Assembly (NCBI GenBank): GCA_017544835.1
Contig: JAFYDI010000110.1
Location: 1-64,000, forward strand
DNA: 64,000 bases
Direction: 5' to 3'
DNA from: Lachnospiraceae bacterium
GTDB lineage: Bacteria > Bacillota > Clostridia > Lachnospirales > Lachnospiraceae
A model generated the notes under the pieces. It did no database searches. It was not told the origin of the DNA and saw nothing but the letters and a program-made list of their open reading frames with translations. The position numbers were made by a program, and so were the translations under genes. This document shows, one piece after another, positions 16,628 through 25,077 of the stretch. Position 1 is the first letter of the stretch. Every line of letters begins with the position of its first letter.

Positions 16628-16801
16628 ATGACCCTATAACACGATACAGCTATCTGGGGTCATGGTAGCAATGACAATCTTATGACCCTGTGAGGCAATT
16701 TGCCGCCACAGGGTCAATCATTTTAGCCGCTCGCACATCCAAACAGCCCCAAATCGACGATTTTTACTGACCCCACGAGCCGAAAACGTGCTCCGGGGTC
16801 A
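16628..16801 (+). repeat. Three tandem hairpins closed by TGACCC/GGGTCA
   Basis: Three consecutive inverted repeats share the same closing box. They are ATGACCC/GGGTCAT (16628-16634, 16657-16663), TGACCCTGTG/CACAGGGTCA (16683-16692, 16707-16716, with an inner GGCAA/TTGCC stem) and TGACCCC/GGGGTCA (16768-16774, 16795-16801). Loops differ while the ends are kept. This 390-bp gap between operons has no credible gene. It may be a structured RNA, a MITE-like element or an array of protein-binding sites. Confidence 0.6.
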
Positions 16802-16860
16802 TTACATTGCATTTCTTGCACACTCAGCGCCCCTCCCATAGCCAAAGAAAACTTTGAGAC

Positions 16861-16888
16861 TTTCTTTTGCCGGGACAAATGGTATAAT
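16861..16888 (+). promoter_or_regulatory. Promoter for the 16974 gene
   Basis: TTTCTT (16861-16866), 16-bp spacer, TATAAT (16883-16888). The upstream half is a copy of TTTCTTTTGC, a string that recurs in many gaps of this window. A leader hairpin with GTGGC/GCCAC arms lies between promoter and start. Confidence 0.55.
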
Positions 16889-16973
16889 CGTTCAGGAATG
16901 GAACATCGCGTGGCGACATACAGCCGCTTGTGTATGCCACATTTCGAGTGAAGTAAGAAGAAAGGTTAAGAGT

Positions 16974-17360
16974 ATGAAGAAAAGTGTTTTAGGATTTATA
17001 TTATATCTTGCTATTGTGTTTGTGATTCTTCTTATCGCATTGTCCTTTAAAAAGACCAAAACCGCAACGCCGGAGCGATACTTTCAGGTTGAGGATGTTT
17101 TCACAATCACCTTGGACGAAACTCAGTACACGGTTGTGACCGGCTATTCCGTAGGCGGAACAATCTACGTTGACGACACCCTGGTTCTTACGACCGCCGG
17201 CGAAAGAACAGAAACCAAAGTAGTTTCTTTTGAAACCATGCAAGGCGAGCACCCCACTTCCGCCGCCGAAAACGAAAACATCGCCGTCTGGCTTGACCAA
17301 TATCTAAGCCAAACAATCAAATCAGGCGACAAGCTGGTGGACGCGACAGCGATAAAATAA
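16974..17360 (+). CDS. Small single-pass membrane protein, unknown function
   Basis: 128 residues. MKKSVLGFILYLAIVFVILL forms one N-terminal transmembrane helix, and the remaining 100 residues are soluble and rich in Thr and Val. The chosen start follows AAGAAAGGTTAAGAGT; an upstream in-frame ATG at 16854 precedes the promoter and is rejected. I do not recognise the family. It is 17 bp upstream of the zinc-finger protein gene and probably shares its transcript. It opens the AT-rich accessory block. Confidence 0.6.
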   Translation: MKKSVLGFILYLAIVFVILLIALSFKKTKTATPERYFQVEDVFTITLDETQYTVVTGYSVGGTIYVDDTLVLTTAGERTETKVVSFETMQGEHPTSAAENENIAVWLDQYLSQTIKSGDKLVDATAIK

Positions 17361-17377
17361 AGAAGGAGGCAAGACTT

Positions 17378-17692
17378 ATGGAAGATTACACCTTAATTAG
17401 AAAAGTTAATATGTCATGTCCGATATGTGAGAATACACACGAAGTCGAAGAAAGAAAGCAAACTGCAACTATTATACTAGACGGCAAGAAAGTGACTTAC
17501 GAAGAAAGGTTTTATTTTTGTTCAAATGCCGACGAAGATGAGAATGAATTTGAAAACGGTGCGATGGTCAATGAAAACCTGCGTAACGCGAGAAATGCTG
17601 CATTGCGAGAGGGCATAAAAAGAAACTATATTCCTGTTAGTTTGGCAAAAGAAATGAAAGAAGTTCTAAACGGAAATTTTAACAAAGGATGA
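17378..17692 (+). CDS. MqsA/YgiT-type zinc-finger protein lacking a HTH domain
   Basis: 104 residues. CPIC at 14-17, YFCSN near residue 50 and the tract NEFENGAMVNENLRNARNAA resemble the N-terminal half of MqsA-type antitoxin regulators. Those normally continue into an Xre-like helix-turn-helix, but here the protein stops after KEMKEVLNGNFNKG. The second zinc-ligand Cys pair is also incomplete. It may be a truncated antitoxin, a stand-alone domain, or an unrelated zinc protein. Ribosome site is AAGGAGG. No recognisable toxin gene adjoins, apart from the small membrane protein upstream. Confidence 0.55.
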   Translation: MEDYTLIRKVNMSCPICENTHEVEERKQTATIILDGKKVTYEERFYFCSNADEDENEFENGAMVNENLRNARNAALREGIKRNYIPVSLAKEMKEVLNGNFNKG

Positions 17693-17719
17693 GTTACAAC
17701 ATAAATCTGTTAAAGGGCA

Positions 17720-17748
17720 CCCCGCGACCTTGTGTCGCGGGGCTTTTT
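17720..17748 (+). terminator. Terminator after the MqsA-like gene
   Basis: CCCCGCGA (17720-17727) pairs with TCGCGGGG (17735-17742), followed by CTTTTT. Confidence 0.88.
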
Positions 17749-17836
17749 GATCTTTCCAGTTAAGAAGGTTGTTGGTATAATTTTAGTATTAGGTATTTGT
17801 ACGGCAAAGTGCATTATTTCGGAGGTTACGAGTTTG

Positions 17837-20800
17837 ATGCAAGACGGAATATACGAGCAGATAGTCAATACAAAGTTGAGTAGTGAACTTGCAAATATCG
17901 AGCGAGATAAGTATGACATCGATTTAGAAAAGCTTGATGCTGATGATGCCAGAAAAGTTTTAACGATATATATATCTTATGTTTTGCAGAAAGGTCTACG
18001 TTTCATAAGAGATGGGTACAATAGTTCTCAAGACAAAGAGGCACTTGTTGCTCAAATACGGTTGTGTAATGAGGTAATTGAAGAGATTAGAAAGGCCACT
18101 GGCGAAGAAGAATTTGCTGATTTAGCCATTTTGGAAAAGGGAGAAGTTCTTCGATCTTTATATCAAAAAATCAATACTGCTCACAGCATATCCAATTATA
18201 AAACTGTCAGGCCAGAGACTTCACTTTTGGAGAGTACCCTTTTTACCGGAGCGAAGCAGGAGCCGACGATGCTCTCCGAGATAAAGAAGGAGATAGTGAG
18301 TTCGGACTCGGTCGATTTATTGATATCATTTATTAAGTGGAGTGCAATAGTCAAAATAATAAAGGATTTAGAAGAGTTTACCTCGCGGGTAGGAACAAAA
18401 CTAAGAGTTATTGCGACTACTTACATGAAAGCTACGGACTATAAAGCTATTATGGAAATAGCGAAACTCCCAAATACAGAGGTAAAAATAAACTACGAAA
18501 CAAATCAGTTGCGTATGCATGCTAAATCCTATATTTTTAAGCGAAATACAGGATTTTCTACAGTTTATATAGGGTCGTCAAATCTCTCGAATCCAGCGCT
18601 GACAGAGGGGCTTGAGTGGAATTTGAAGGTAACCGAGAAGGAATCGTTTGACATCGTCAAAAAATGTCAGGTTACCTTTGACAGCTATTGGAACAATCCT
18701 TCATTCGAGTTATTTAATCCTAATGATGAAGAGTGTAGGGAAAAACTTGGACTTGAATTATCCAAGGTAGTAGATTTTGAAAAATCAAAAATGCACTTGC
18801 AGTGTTCTGTTAGACCGTATCCGTATCAGCAGGAGATTCTCGATAATCTTGATGCTGAGAGGGAAGTTTTTGGACGATATAAAAATCTCGTGGTGGCCTC
18901 TACGGGTGTCGGGAAAACGGTTATTGCAGCGTTTGATTTTAGGAAATATTATGAAAAGAATCCCAACGCTAAACTCTTATTTATAGCTCACAGAAAGGAA
19001 ATATTGGAGCAGAGCATTCAAAAGTTTAGGGAAGTCTTAAATGATTTTAATTTTGGTGATTTGTATGTTGATGGAATAAAACCCAAACAAATAAATCACT
19101 TATTTATGAGCATACAGTCTTTTGCATCATCCGAATTTGAAAAGAATACGACGAAAGACTTTTATGACTATATCATTGTTGATGAGTTTCATCATGCGGC
19201 AGCCAAGTCATATCAAGGGTTATTGGGTTTCTATAAGCCTAAGATTTTGTTGGGGCTAACAGCCACACCAGAGCGTTTGGATGGTAAGAATATACTTGAA
19301 TATTTCGATGGAAAAATTGCATCGGAAATGAGACTGGCTGAGGCAATTGACCGTAAACTTCTTAGTCCTTTCATATATTTTGGTGTATCGGATTCTGTGG
19401 ATTACAGCAAATTGTCATGGAAGGGTAAGTATGATATTTCGGAACTTGAGAATATTTATACTGCTGATACGAGGCGAGCCGGATTAATTCTCAATTCAAT
19501 TTACCGCAAGGTAAAAGATATGAATGAAGTCCATGGTTTGGGATTTTGCGTTAGTATCGCGCATGCCAATTTTATGGCACAATACTTTACGGAACATGAA
19601 GTCCCTTCGATTGCATTATCATCTAAAAGCGTAGATGATATCAGAAGTGACGCAAAGAAGGATTTAATTGAGGGAAAAATCAAGTTTATTTTTGTAGTAG
19701 ATTTATATAATGAGGGTGTAGACATTCCTGAGGTTAATACAATTCTTTTCCTTAGACCGACTGAGAGTGCTACTGTTTTTTTACAGCAATTAGGTCGAGG
19801 ATTACGCCTTCATCCCAATAAGGAATGCCTTACCGTTTTGGATTTTATAGGGCAGGCGCATAGAAAATATAACTTTGAAACAAAATTTAGAGCGATGATT
19901 GGTCCTACCAGAAAGTCCGTTAGGGGAATCATTGAAGATGATTTTGAATCCCTTCCCAGAGGTTGTTATATTGAACTTGAAAAATTAGCAAAGGAGTATG
20001 TTCTTAGCAATCTAAGGCAGAATAATGTAGATAAAATATCATTGATTGAGAAAGTTAAGTATTTTGAGGCAGATACCTCTTTGCCTTTGAAACTTGATTA
20101 TTTTTTGGATTACCACGGTATTTCATTGCTGGAAATGTACAGGAGTGATGGCACAAGATCTTTCCATAGATTGCTGAAATGGGCGGGTTTATTAGCAGAT
20201 GACAGAGATGTTGAAAATGACACTTATAAGAAGCTTTCCGGACTTCTGAAAGTAAATTCTAAACGTCTTTTGGAATATTGGATTAACTATATCGAGACAG
20301 GTAAAGTTCCGCAGAATAATAAAGAACGTTTAATGAGAAATATGTTGTATTATACGTTCTATCAAGCTGAGCCGAAAAAAGAAGGCTTTTCCTCAATAGA
20401 TGCTGGAATTAGGGAAGTTATTAGATATGATTTTGTAAAAGACGAAATCATACAAATTTTGAAATATAACCTTAAACATATTGATTTTGTTTCGAAGGAA
20501 TGCGATTATCCTTATGATTGCCCGCTTGATATACATTGCAATTATACAACCAGACAAATCTTAGCTGCGTATGATTATTACAATGAAGAACAAGCTCCCA
20601 CATTCCGTGAAGGTGTGAAATATTTTGAAGAAAAGAAAACAGACGTCTTTTTCGTAAATCTGAATAAATCAGAGAAAGAGTTTTCACCTTCAACTATGTA
20701 CGAAGATTATGCTATCAATGATGAACTATTTCATTGGCAGACGCAAAGTGGATTGTCTGACGGTAGTGGAACTGCAAGACGATATGAAGAACATGCAAAG

Positions 20801-20992
20801 AGGCAGTCTTTTATTTCTCTATTTGTCAGAGAGTTCAAAAAAACTGAAACACATACATCTTCATATGTGTTTTTAGGAAATGCCGACTACGTTAGTCATG
20901 AAGGCAGCAAGCCCATAAGTTTTGTTTGGAAATTGCACGAACCGATTCCGGCAAATCTTATATCTAAAGCAAATAAGAGTGTAGCGATATGA
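17837..20992 (+). CDS. PLD-nuclease/DEAD-box helicase/DUF3427 protein
   Basis: 1051 residues. N-terminal phospholipase-D-type nuclease domain with HAKSYIF (His 228) and GSSNLS. The SF2 helicase core follows, with Walker A STGVGKT (Lys 360), DEFHHA (Asp 449), GLTATPERLDG and QLGRGLR (Arg 654). A C-terminal DUF3427 region begins near residue 800. The family acts on nucleic acids and is frequent in defence-like neighbourhoods. The start is ATG 17837 (or TTG 17834) after CGGAGGTTACGAG; an earlier in-frame ATG overlaps the terminator and is rejected. AT-rich codon use differs from flanking operons, suggesting transfer. Its stop overlaps the Nudix gene. Confidence 0.85.
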   Translation: MQDGIYEQIVNTKLSSELANIERDKYDIDLEKLDADDARKVLTIYISYVLQKGLRFIRDGYNSSQDKEALVAQIRLCNEVIEEIRKATGEEEFADLAILEKGEVLRSLYQKINTAHSISNYKTVRPETSLLESTLFTGAKQEPTMLSEIKKEIVSSDSVDLLISFIKWSAIVKIIKDLEEFTSRVGTKLRVIATTYMKATDYKAIMEIAKLPNTEVKINYETNQLRMHAKSYIFKRNTGFSTVYIGSSNLSNPALTEGLEWNLKVTEKESFDIVKKCQVTFDSYWNNPSFELFNPNDEECREKLGLELSKVVDFEKSKMHLQCSVRPYPYQQEILDNLDAEREVFGRYKNLVVASTGVGKTVIAAFDFRKYYEKNPNAKLLFIAHRKEILEQSIQKFREVLNDFNFGDLYVDGIKPKQINHLFMSIQSFASSEFEKNTTKDFYDYIIVDEFHHAAAKSYQGLLGFYKPKILLGLTATPERLDGKNILEYFDGKIASEMRLAEAIDRKLLSPFIYFGVSDSVDYSKLSWKGKYDISELENIYTADTRRAGLILNSIYRKVKDMNEVHGLGFCVSIAHANFMAQYFTEHEVPSIALSSKSVDDIRSDAKKDLIEGKIKFIFVVDLYNEGVDIPEVNTILFLRPTESATVFLQQLGRGLRLHPNKECLTVLDFIGQAHRKYNFETKFRAMIGPTRKSVRGIIEDDFESLPRGCYIELEKLAKEYVLSNLRQNNVDKISLIEKVKYFEADTSLPLKLDYFLDYHGISLLEMYRSDGTRSFHRLLKWAGLLADDRDVENDTYKKLSGLLKVNSKRLLEYWINYIETGKVPQNNKERLMRNMLYYTFYQAEPKKEGFSSIDAGIREVIRYDFVKDEIIQILKYNLKHIDFVSKECDYPYDCPLDIHCNYTTRQILAAYDYYNEEQAPTFREGVKYFEEKKTDVFFVNLNKSEKEFSPSTMYEDYAINDELFHWQTQSGLSDGSGTARRYEEHAKRQSFISLFVREFKKTETHTSSYVFLGNADYVSHEGSKPISFVWKLHEPIPANLISKANKSVAI

Positions 20993-21396
20993 TGAAAACC
21001 ATTCGAGTAGTAGCCGCCATCATCACCGCGGCCAGTGAAAACGGAGAGCCCATGATTTTTGCGACGCAGCGGGGCTACGGCGATTTGAAAGGCGGCTGGG
21101 AGTTTCCGGGCGGAAAGATTGAAGAGGGTGAGACGCCCGAGGAAGCGCTGGTGCGAGAGATTGAAGAGGAGCTGGATACGGAGATTGAGGTGGGCGAGCT
21201 CATCGATACGATTGAGTACGATTATCCGAAGTTCCATCTTTCCATGGATTGCTTCTGGTGCAGGATTAAAGAAGGTCATCTGGTGCTCAAGGAGCATGAG
21301 GCGGCAAGATGGCTTACGAGGAAACAGTTAAGAGAAGTCGACTGGCTTCCCGCAGATATTACGATAATTGATGAAGTTGAGGCAGGAATGGATTGA
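20989..21396 (+). CDS. Nudix hydrolase (MutT-like NTP pyrophosphohydrolase)
   Basis: 135 residues. The Nudix box runs from GGKIEEGETPEEA to REIEEEL (residues about 36-57), following GWEFPGGK. The usual Gly near the end of the box is Asp. MutT-type enzymes hydrolyse 8-oxo-dGTP or other nucleotides. ATG overlaps the helicase stop (ATGATG), so translation is coupled and the product probably works with the helicase, for example by removing a nucleotide signal or damaged nucleotide. That partnership is inferred from gene order. Higher GC content than the helicase gene. Confidence 0.87.
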   Translation: MMKTIRVVAAIITAASENGEPMIFATQRGYGDLKGGWEFPGGKIEEGETPEEALVREIEEELDTEIEVGELIDTIEYDYPKFHLSMDCFWCRIKEGHLVLKEHEAARWLTRKQLREVDWLPADITIIDEVEAGMD

Positions 21397-21435
21397 ATTT
21401 GCGTCCCATTTTCTTTAACTAAGCGAGTACAGCTA

Positions 21436-21464
21436 TTTACAAATAAGAACATTTGTTCTACAAT
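21436..21464 (+). promoter_or_regulatory. Promoter of rhuM-like gene with SOS-type box
   Basis: TTTACA (21436-21441), 17-bp spacer, TACAAT (21459-21464). The spacer ends with GAACATTTGTTC (21447-21458), which fits the Gram-positive LexA/DinR pattern GAACNNNNGTTC. A repressor bound there would block the promoter and release it on DNA damage. Confidence 0.6.
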
Positions 21465-21534
21465 GAATTTGAATCGTGTTGTAAGTATTTAATGGCTATC
21501 AACAAGATAAAATGATATGGAGAATGTTTTTTGT

Positions 21535-22524
21535 ATGAATAGTTCGGATTTGATAATATATACAACTGAAGATGGGCTTACCAAAGTTGATGTTGCTTTT
21601 GATGAAGACACTGTTTGGCTTACACAAGAGCAGATGGCTGAATTATTTCAAAAATCGAAATCTACCATCAATGAACATATTCAGAATATATACAAAGAGG
21701 GCGAACTACAAGCAGAGCATACGATGAGAAAATTCGGAAATTCCGAATTTTCTACTAAACCCACAAATTATTATAATTTGGATGTGGTAATTTCTGTAGG
21801 CTATAGAGTAAAGTCTCAAAGAGGTGTTCAGTTCAGAATATGGGCGGCAGGAATCATCAAGGAATATATGCGTAAAGGCTTTGCTCTTGATGATGATAGA
21901 TTGAAAGAACTGGGCGGTGGAGGATATTTCAAAGAACTATTAGACCGAATTAGGGATATAAGAGCTTCAGAGAAAGTATTCTACAGACAAATTTTGGAAA
22001 TATACGCGACAAGCGTAGATTATGATCCACATGCCAAAGTGTCGTTACGTTTTTTTAAGAAGGTTCAGAACAAGATTCACTATGCTGTTAGCGGGGAGAC
22101 CGCAGCCGAGGTAATATACCATAGAGTTGATGCTGAGAAAGACTTTATGGGCTTGACCGTATTTAAGGGGAATCAGCCGACGCTTACTGAGGCGAAAATT
22201 GCTAAGAACTATTTGAATAGTAAAGAACTCCGTGCTATGGGCCAGATTGTCTCAGGTTATCTGGATTTTGCTGAAAGGCAGGCCGAAAGAGAAATTCCTA
22301 TGACAATGGATGATTGGAGCGCTCATTTAGACAATATTTTGACAATGAGTGGAGAAAAATTGCTTGAAGGGACGGGAACTATATCTCACGACCAAGCAGT
22401 TAAAAAGGCAGAAACCGAATACATAAAGTACAAAGCCAGGACATTAAGTGAGGTAGAGAAAGACTATTTGGATAGTGTTAAGGCATTAGAAATGGTTGGA
22501 AACAAGTCGAAAAAAGAGGGTTGA
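21535..22524 (+). CDS. RhuM family protein
   Basis: 329 residues. Typical opening LIIYTTEDGLTKVDVAFDEDTVWLTQEQMAELF, then the winged-helix-like KSTINEHIQNIYKEGEL and YYNLDVVISVGYRVKS, the hallmark of RhuM (first seen on Salmonella SPI-3). C-terminal helices extend to the end. It is probably DNA-binding, but biochemical activity is not established. Start chosen at 21535 behind GGAGAATG; another ATG lies 18 bp upstream. A LexA-like box sits in its promoter. It ends inside a bidirectional terminator and closes the accessory island. Confidence 0.82.
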   Translation: MNSSDLIIYTTEDGLTKVDVAFDEDTVWLTQEQMAELFQKSKSTINEHIQNIYKEGELQAEHTMRKFGNSEFSTKPTNYYNLDVVISVGYRVKSQRGVQFRIWAAGIIKEYMRKGFALDDDRLKELGGGGYFKELLDRIRDIRASEKVFYRQILEIYATSVDYDPHAKVSLRFFKKVQNKIHYAVSGETAAEVIYHRVDAEKDFMGLTVFKGNQPTLTEAKIAKNYLNSKELRAMGQIVSGYLDFAERQAEREIPMTMDDWSAHLDNILTMSGEKLLEGTGTISHDQAVKKAETEYIKYKARTLSEVEKDYLDSVKALEMVGNKSKKEG

Positions 22525-22544
22525 GCCTAAGCTCAACCCTTTTT
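22517..22544. terminator. Bidirectional terminator between rhuM-like and esterase genes
   Basis: AGGGTTGAGC (22517-22526) pairs perfectly with GCTCAACCCT (22531-22540) around CTAA. T-runs occur on both strands (TTTT on +, CTTTTTT on -). The stem overlaps the rhuM-like stop codon. Confidence 0.9.
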
Positions 22545-22547
22545 AAA

Positions 22548-23459
22548 TCATTCGACCAGCCACTCGGTGAAGAATAAAAGTTCGTCGTCGTTGCAGTAGT
22601 CTGCTTCTTCTTGACGCATGTTGCAGTGGAAGACGTGATAAAGTGGATTCTTTTTGTCTCCGTAGTAGCGGTAGCAGAAGGGAACGGCGTTGTCGTTAAG
22701 AACGTTCGCAATTACCTTGGCCTGCTCGCGCATGGTGTCGCCGGGGCAGGTCATGACAAAGGACGGCGGGAACTTCTCGGTCACTACTGTGACTGCGTTG
22801 ACGAGTGCGCGCTCCGCTTTGGTGCCACCATTGGGAAGAAGATCTTTTAAGAGGTGCTTGGAGTTCTCGTCAAGGTCCTTGTCGTTGCCGAGGTCGTATT
22901 TGCCGCAGTTAAGGGCGACAGCATTGAGATGCATTCCACGGGGAAGAGTCAGCTTGGCCTTGGGGAAGGCTTCTTTTAACGCTTTCTTATAGTTCGGATT
23001 GGTGAGGATTCCCGAGAAAAGCGTCGTTAAGTGCGCACCCGCGGAATCGCCTACCGCATAAAGATTGTCGGTGTCGAAGTGGTATGTGTCGGCATTTTCA
23101 TAAATCCAGCGGAACACCGCGCAGATGTCTTCAAGTGCCGTTGGGAACTTAAACTCGGGCGCGAGGCGGTAAGAGAAGTTCACAACCGCGAAGCCGCGCT
23201 CTGCAAGGCTCATGCCGTAGTACTGATAGACGTCTTTGTCGCCGTATACCCATGCTCCGCCGTGTATGATGGCGATGACGGGGAGGGCGTTATCTTTGGC
23301 CTTTTTAGGGCGGTATACGTCCAAAAGGTTCCATTCGGGATGGGAACCGTAAGAAATGTTATTAAAGCGCTGGACTGTCCGCGGTGACTTTAAACCCGCG
23401 TCGCGCTTGGCGTCGCCTTCACCGAACATTTTTCTGATCATATCGCTGAATTCTGACAT
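22548..23459 (-). CDS. Alpha/beta-hydrolase esterase (HSL-like)
   Basis: 303 residues. Oxyanion motif IIHGGAWVYGD, nucleophile elbow VGDSAGAHL and a C-terminal His in YHVFH. This is the plan of acetyl esterases/lipases of the hormone-sensitive lipase group. No signal peptide, so cytoplasmic. Start at 23459 follows CATGGAGGTTACAC; an upstream in-frame ATG would put that ribosome site inside the gene. Single-gene unit convergent with the rhuM-like gene. Substrate unknown, perhaps deacetylation of plant-derived sugars. Confidence 0.88.
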   Translation of the reverse strand: MSEFSDMIRKMFGEGDAKRDAGLKSPRTVQRFNNISYGSHPEWNLLDVYRPKKAKDNALPVIAIIHGGAWVYGDKDVYQYYGMSLAERGFAVVNFSYRLAPEFKFPTALEDICAVFRWIYENADTYHFDTDNLYAVGDSAGAHLTTLFSGILTNPNYKKALKEAFPKAKLTLPRGMHLNAVALNCGKYDLGNDKDLDENSKHLLKDLLPNGGTKAERALVNAVTVVTEKFPPSFVMTCPGDTMREQAKVIANVLNDNAVPFCYRYYGDKKNPLYHVFHCNMRQEEADYCNDDELLFFTEWLVE

Positions 23460-23511
23460 GTGTAACCTCCATGATGCAAAGCTTTCTTTTGCTACCTCCA
23501 CAATAGCATAT

Positions 23512-23539
23512 TTGCGGTGGCAAAAGAAGGTGGTAGAAT
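23512..23539 (+). promoter_or_regulatory. Promoter of the ArsC/Spx-like gene
   Basis: TTGCGG (23512-23517), 16-bp spacer, TAGAAT (23534-23539). Around it, CTTTCTTTTGCTACC (from 23483) and GGTGGCAAAAGAAG form an imperfect inverted repeat spanning the divergent promoters. Confidence 0.5.
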
Positions 23540-23581
23540 ATTAGTTAGGTGTCAATATTATACAACGGTGGAATTAGAACA

Positions 23582-23923
23582 ATGAACATTCAGATTTTCG
23601 GAACCAAGAAATGCAACGATACCAAGAAGGCCGAGCGATTCTTTAAGGAGCGCGGCATCAAGTATCAGTTCATAGACATGAAGGAAAAGGGCATGAGCAA
23701 AGGCGAGTTCATGTCGGTGGCGCAGGCTAACGGCGGTGTCGAGGGGATGCTTGATGCAGACTCTAAGGACAAGGATACGCTGGCGCTTATTAAGTATATT
23801 GCCGATGAGGACAAGGTTGAGAAGATTTTAGAGAATCAGCAGGTGATTAAGACACCGGTTGTCAGAAACGGCAAGCAGTCGACGCTTGGATACAAGCCTG
23901 AAGTCTGGAAGACTTGGGAATAG
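23582..23923 (+). CDS. ArsC/Spx/YffB-family thioredoxin-fold protein
   Basis: 113 residues from the start at 23582. Begins MNIQIFGTKKCNDTKKAERFF with a single active-site Cys, then KEKGMSKGEF and the cis-Pro region VIKTPVVRNGKQS. The family includes arsenate reductases and the Spx regulators; a lone Cys and no CxxC argue against redox-sensing Spx. An upstream ATG at 23549 has no ribosome site and is not used. No arsenic genes are nearby. It is followed after 9 bp by a small alpha/beta hydrolase gene, presumably on the same transcript. Confidence 0.8.
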   Translation: MNIQIFGTKKCNDTKKAERFFKERGIKYQFIDMKEKGMSKGEFMSVAQANGGVEGMLDADSKDKDTLALIKYIADEDKVEKILENQQVIKTPVVRNGKQSTLGYKPEVWKTWE

Positions 23924-23932
23924 GAGCAGATT

Positions 23933-24487
23933 ATGGCAGGTAAGAAGCTTTTTGTAATCTTCCCCGGAATGGGTTATACGAAAGACAAGCCGCTTTTGTA
24001 CTACGGGGGTAAGATTGCTAGGAATAAAGGCTACGAGATTATAGATATTGATTACACGCATCTATTTACCGCTGCGAAGTTTGATGCTCCGGATGTGGAT
24101 GCGAGGATTGAGCAGTCTTATGAAATGGTTAAAGATAAGCTTGCGACTATAGATTTTAGCGCGTATGACAGTGTAGTATTTGCGGGCAAAAGCATGGGCA
24201 CGATGCTTTCTGCAAGGTATGCTGAAGAGTATAGTGTTAAGGCCAATCAGCTGTGGTATACGCCACTTGAGCCGACGTTTGAACATGGGTGCAAGAGCGC
24301 GATAGCGTTTATCGGAACTAAGGATCCGTTCTCGGATGTGGCGAGGATGAGCGAGACCGCGAAGGCGCAGGGTATTCCGCTTCATGTGTATGAGGGCGGC
24401 AATCACTCACTGGAGACGGGCGACATCGAGACGGATATTAAGACACTCGGCGACGTTATGAAACTTACCGAGGAATTTTTGAAATAG
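23933..24487 (+). CDS. Small alpha/beta hydrolase
   Basis: 184 residues. VIFPGMGYTKDKPLLYYGG opens the fold, the nucleophile elbow is FAGKSMGTMLS, an acidic residue lies in GTKDPFSD and the catalytic His in GGNHSLETGD. No signal peptide. The catalytic triad looks complete, but the substrate is unknown. Gap to the preceding thioredoxin-fold gene is 9 bp and the ribosome site is GGAGCAG. Confidence 0.78.
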   Translation: MAGKKLFVIFPGMGYTKDKPLLYYGGKIARNKGYEIIDIDYTHLFTAAKFDAPDVDARIEQSYEMVKDKLATIDFSAYDSVVFAGKSMGTMLSARYAEEYSVKANQLWYTPLEPTFEHGCKSAIAFIGTKDPFSDVARMSETAKAQGIPLHVYEGGNHSLETGDIETDIKTLGDVMKLTEEFLK

Positions 24488-24510
24488 ATTGGCCTAAGAA
24501 GGGGAGCAGG

Positions 24511-25056
24511 ATGAAAAACGGACTGATTATTGCATTAGCGGCAATTTTGGTGATTATTATCGCATTCATTGCGGTGTTTGTGTACAACAGGAAATATCTG
24601 ATTATGGACGGGCCGGGTATGGTTAACGAGAACCCGCTGCCCACTGAAGGTGAGAAGCCGAAGGGTGAGGAAGTAGGCACGATGGAGCCTATTCCGATAG
24701 TTCAGGTAATGGTCGGCGACAGATTCTTTTCTATCGACCTTGCGGGTAATTCCTCGGCGGATGCTTTTCTTGAGAAGATTAAGAAAGGCAATGTTGCAAT
24801 CGATATGTCCGATTACGGCGGATTCGAGAAGGTCGGCAATCTTCCGTGGGCGCTTCCTACGAATGACAAGGAGATTACCACCGTGCCCGGTGACCTGATA
24901 CTCTACGAGGGCAACAAGATTACGATTTATTACGGTGAGAATACCTACAAGTTCACGAAGCTTGGACACCTGAATGCTGACGAAGAAGAGATTAAAGAAG
25001 CCTTCGGCGGCGCAGAAGATATCACGGCAGAGTTCTCTGTCGAGTGGACGGAATAA
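24511..25056 (+). CDS. Membrane-anchored cyclophilin-like domain protein
   Basis: 181 residues. Residues 4-26 are a hydrophobic anchor (LIIALAAILVIIIAFIAVFVY), followed by a Pro/Glu linker. From about residue 65 comes a domain like the bacterial cyclophilin-like fold (GDRFFSIDLAGNSSADAFLE, PGDLILYEGNKITIYYG). The group shares the cyclophilin barrel but usually lacks prolyl isomerase residues, and its role is unknown. Start follows GGGGAGCAGG. It is probably the last gene of a three-gene unit with the hydrolase and ArsC-like genes. Confidence 0.7.
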   Translation: MKNGLIIALAAILVIIIAFIAVFVYNRKYLIMDGPGMVNENPLPTEGEKPKGEEVGTMEPIPIVQVMVGDRFFSIDLAGNSSADAFLEKIKKGNVAIDMSDYGGFEKVGNLPWALPTNDKEITTVPGDLILYEGNKITIYYGENTYKFTKLGHLNADEEEIKEAFGGAEDITAEFSVEWTE

Positions 25057-25077
25057 GCAGATAAAAAGGAGTCGTAT

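Noticed and set aside
16974..22524. Prophage
   Set aside because: RhuM can occur on phages, but there are no capsid, tail, integrase or lysis genes and no att-like repeats were found.
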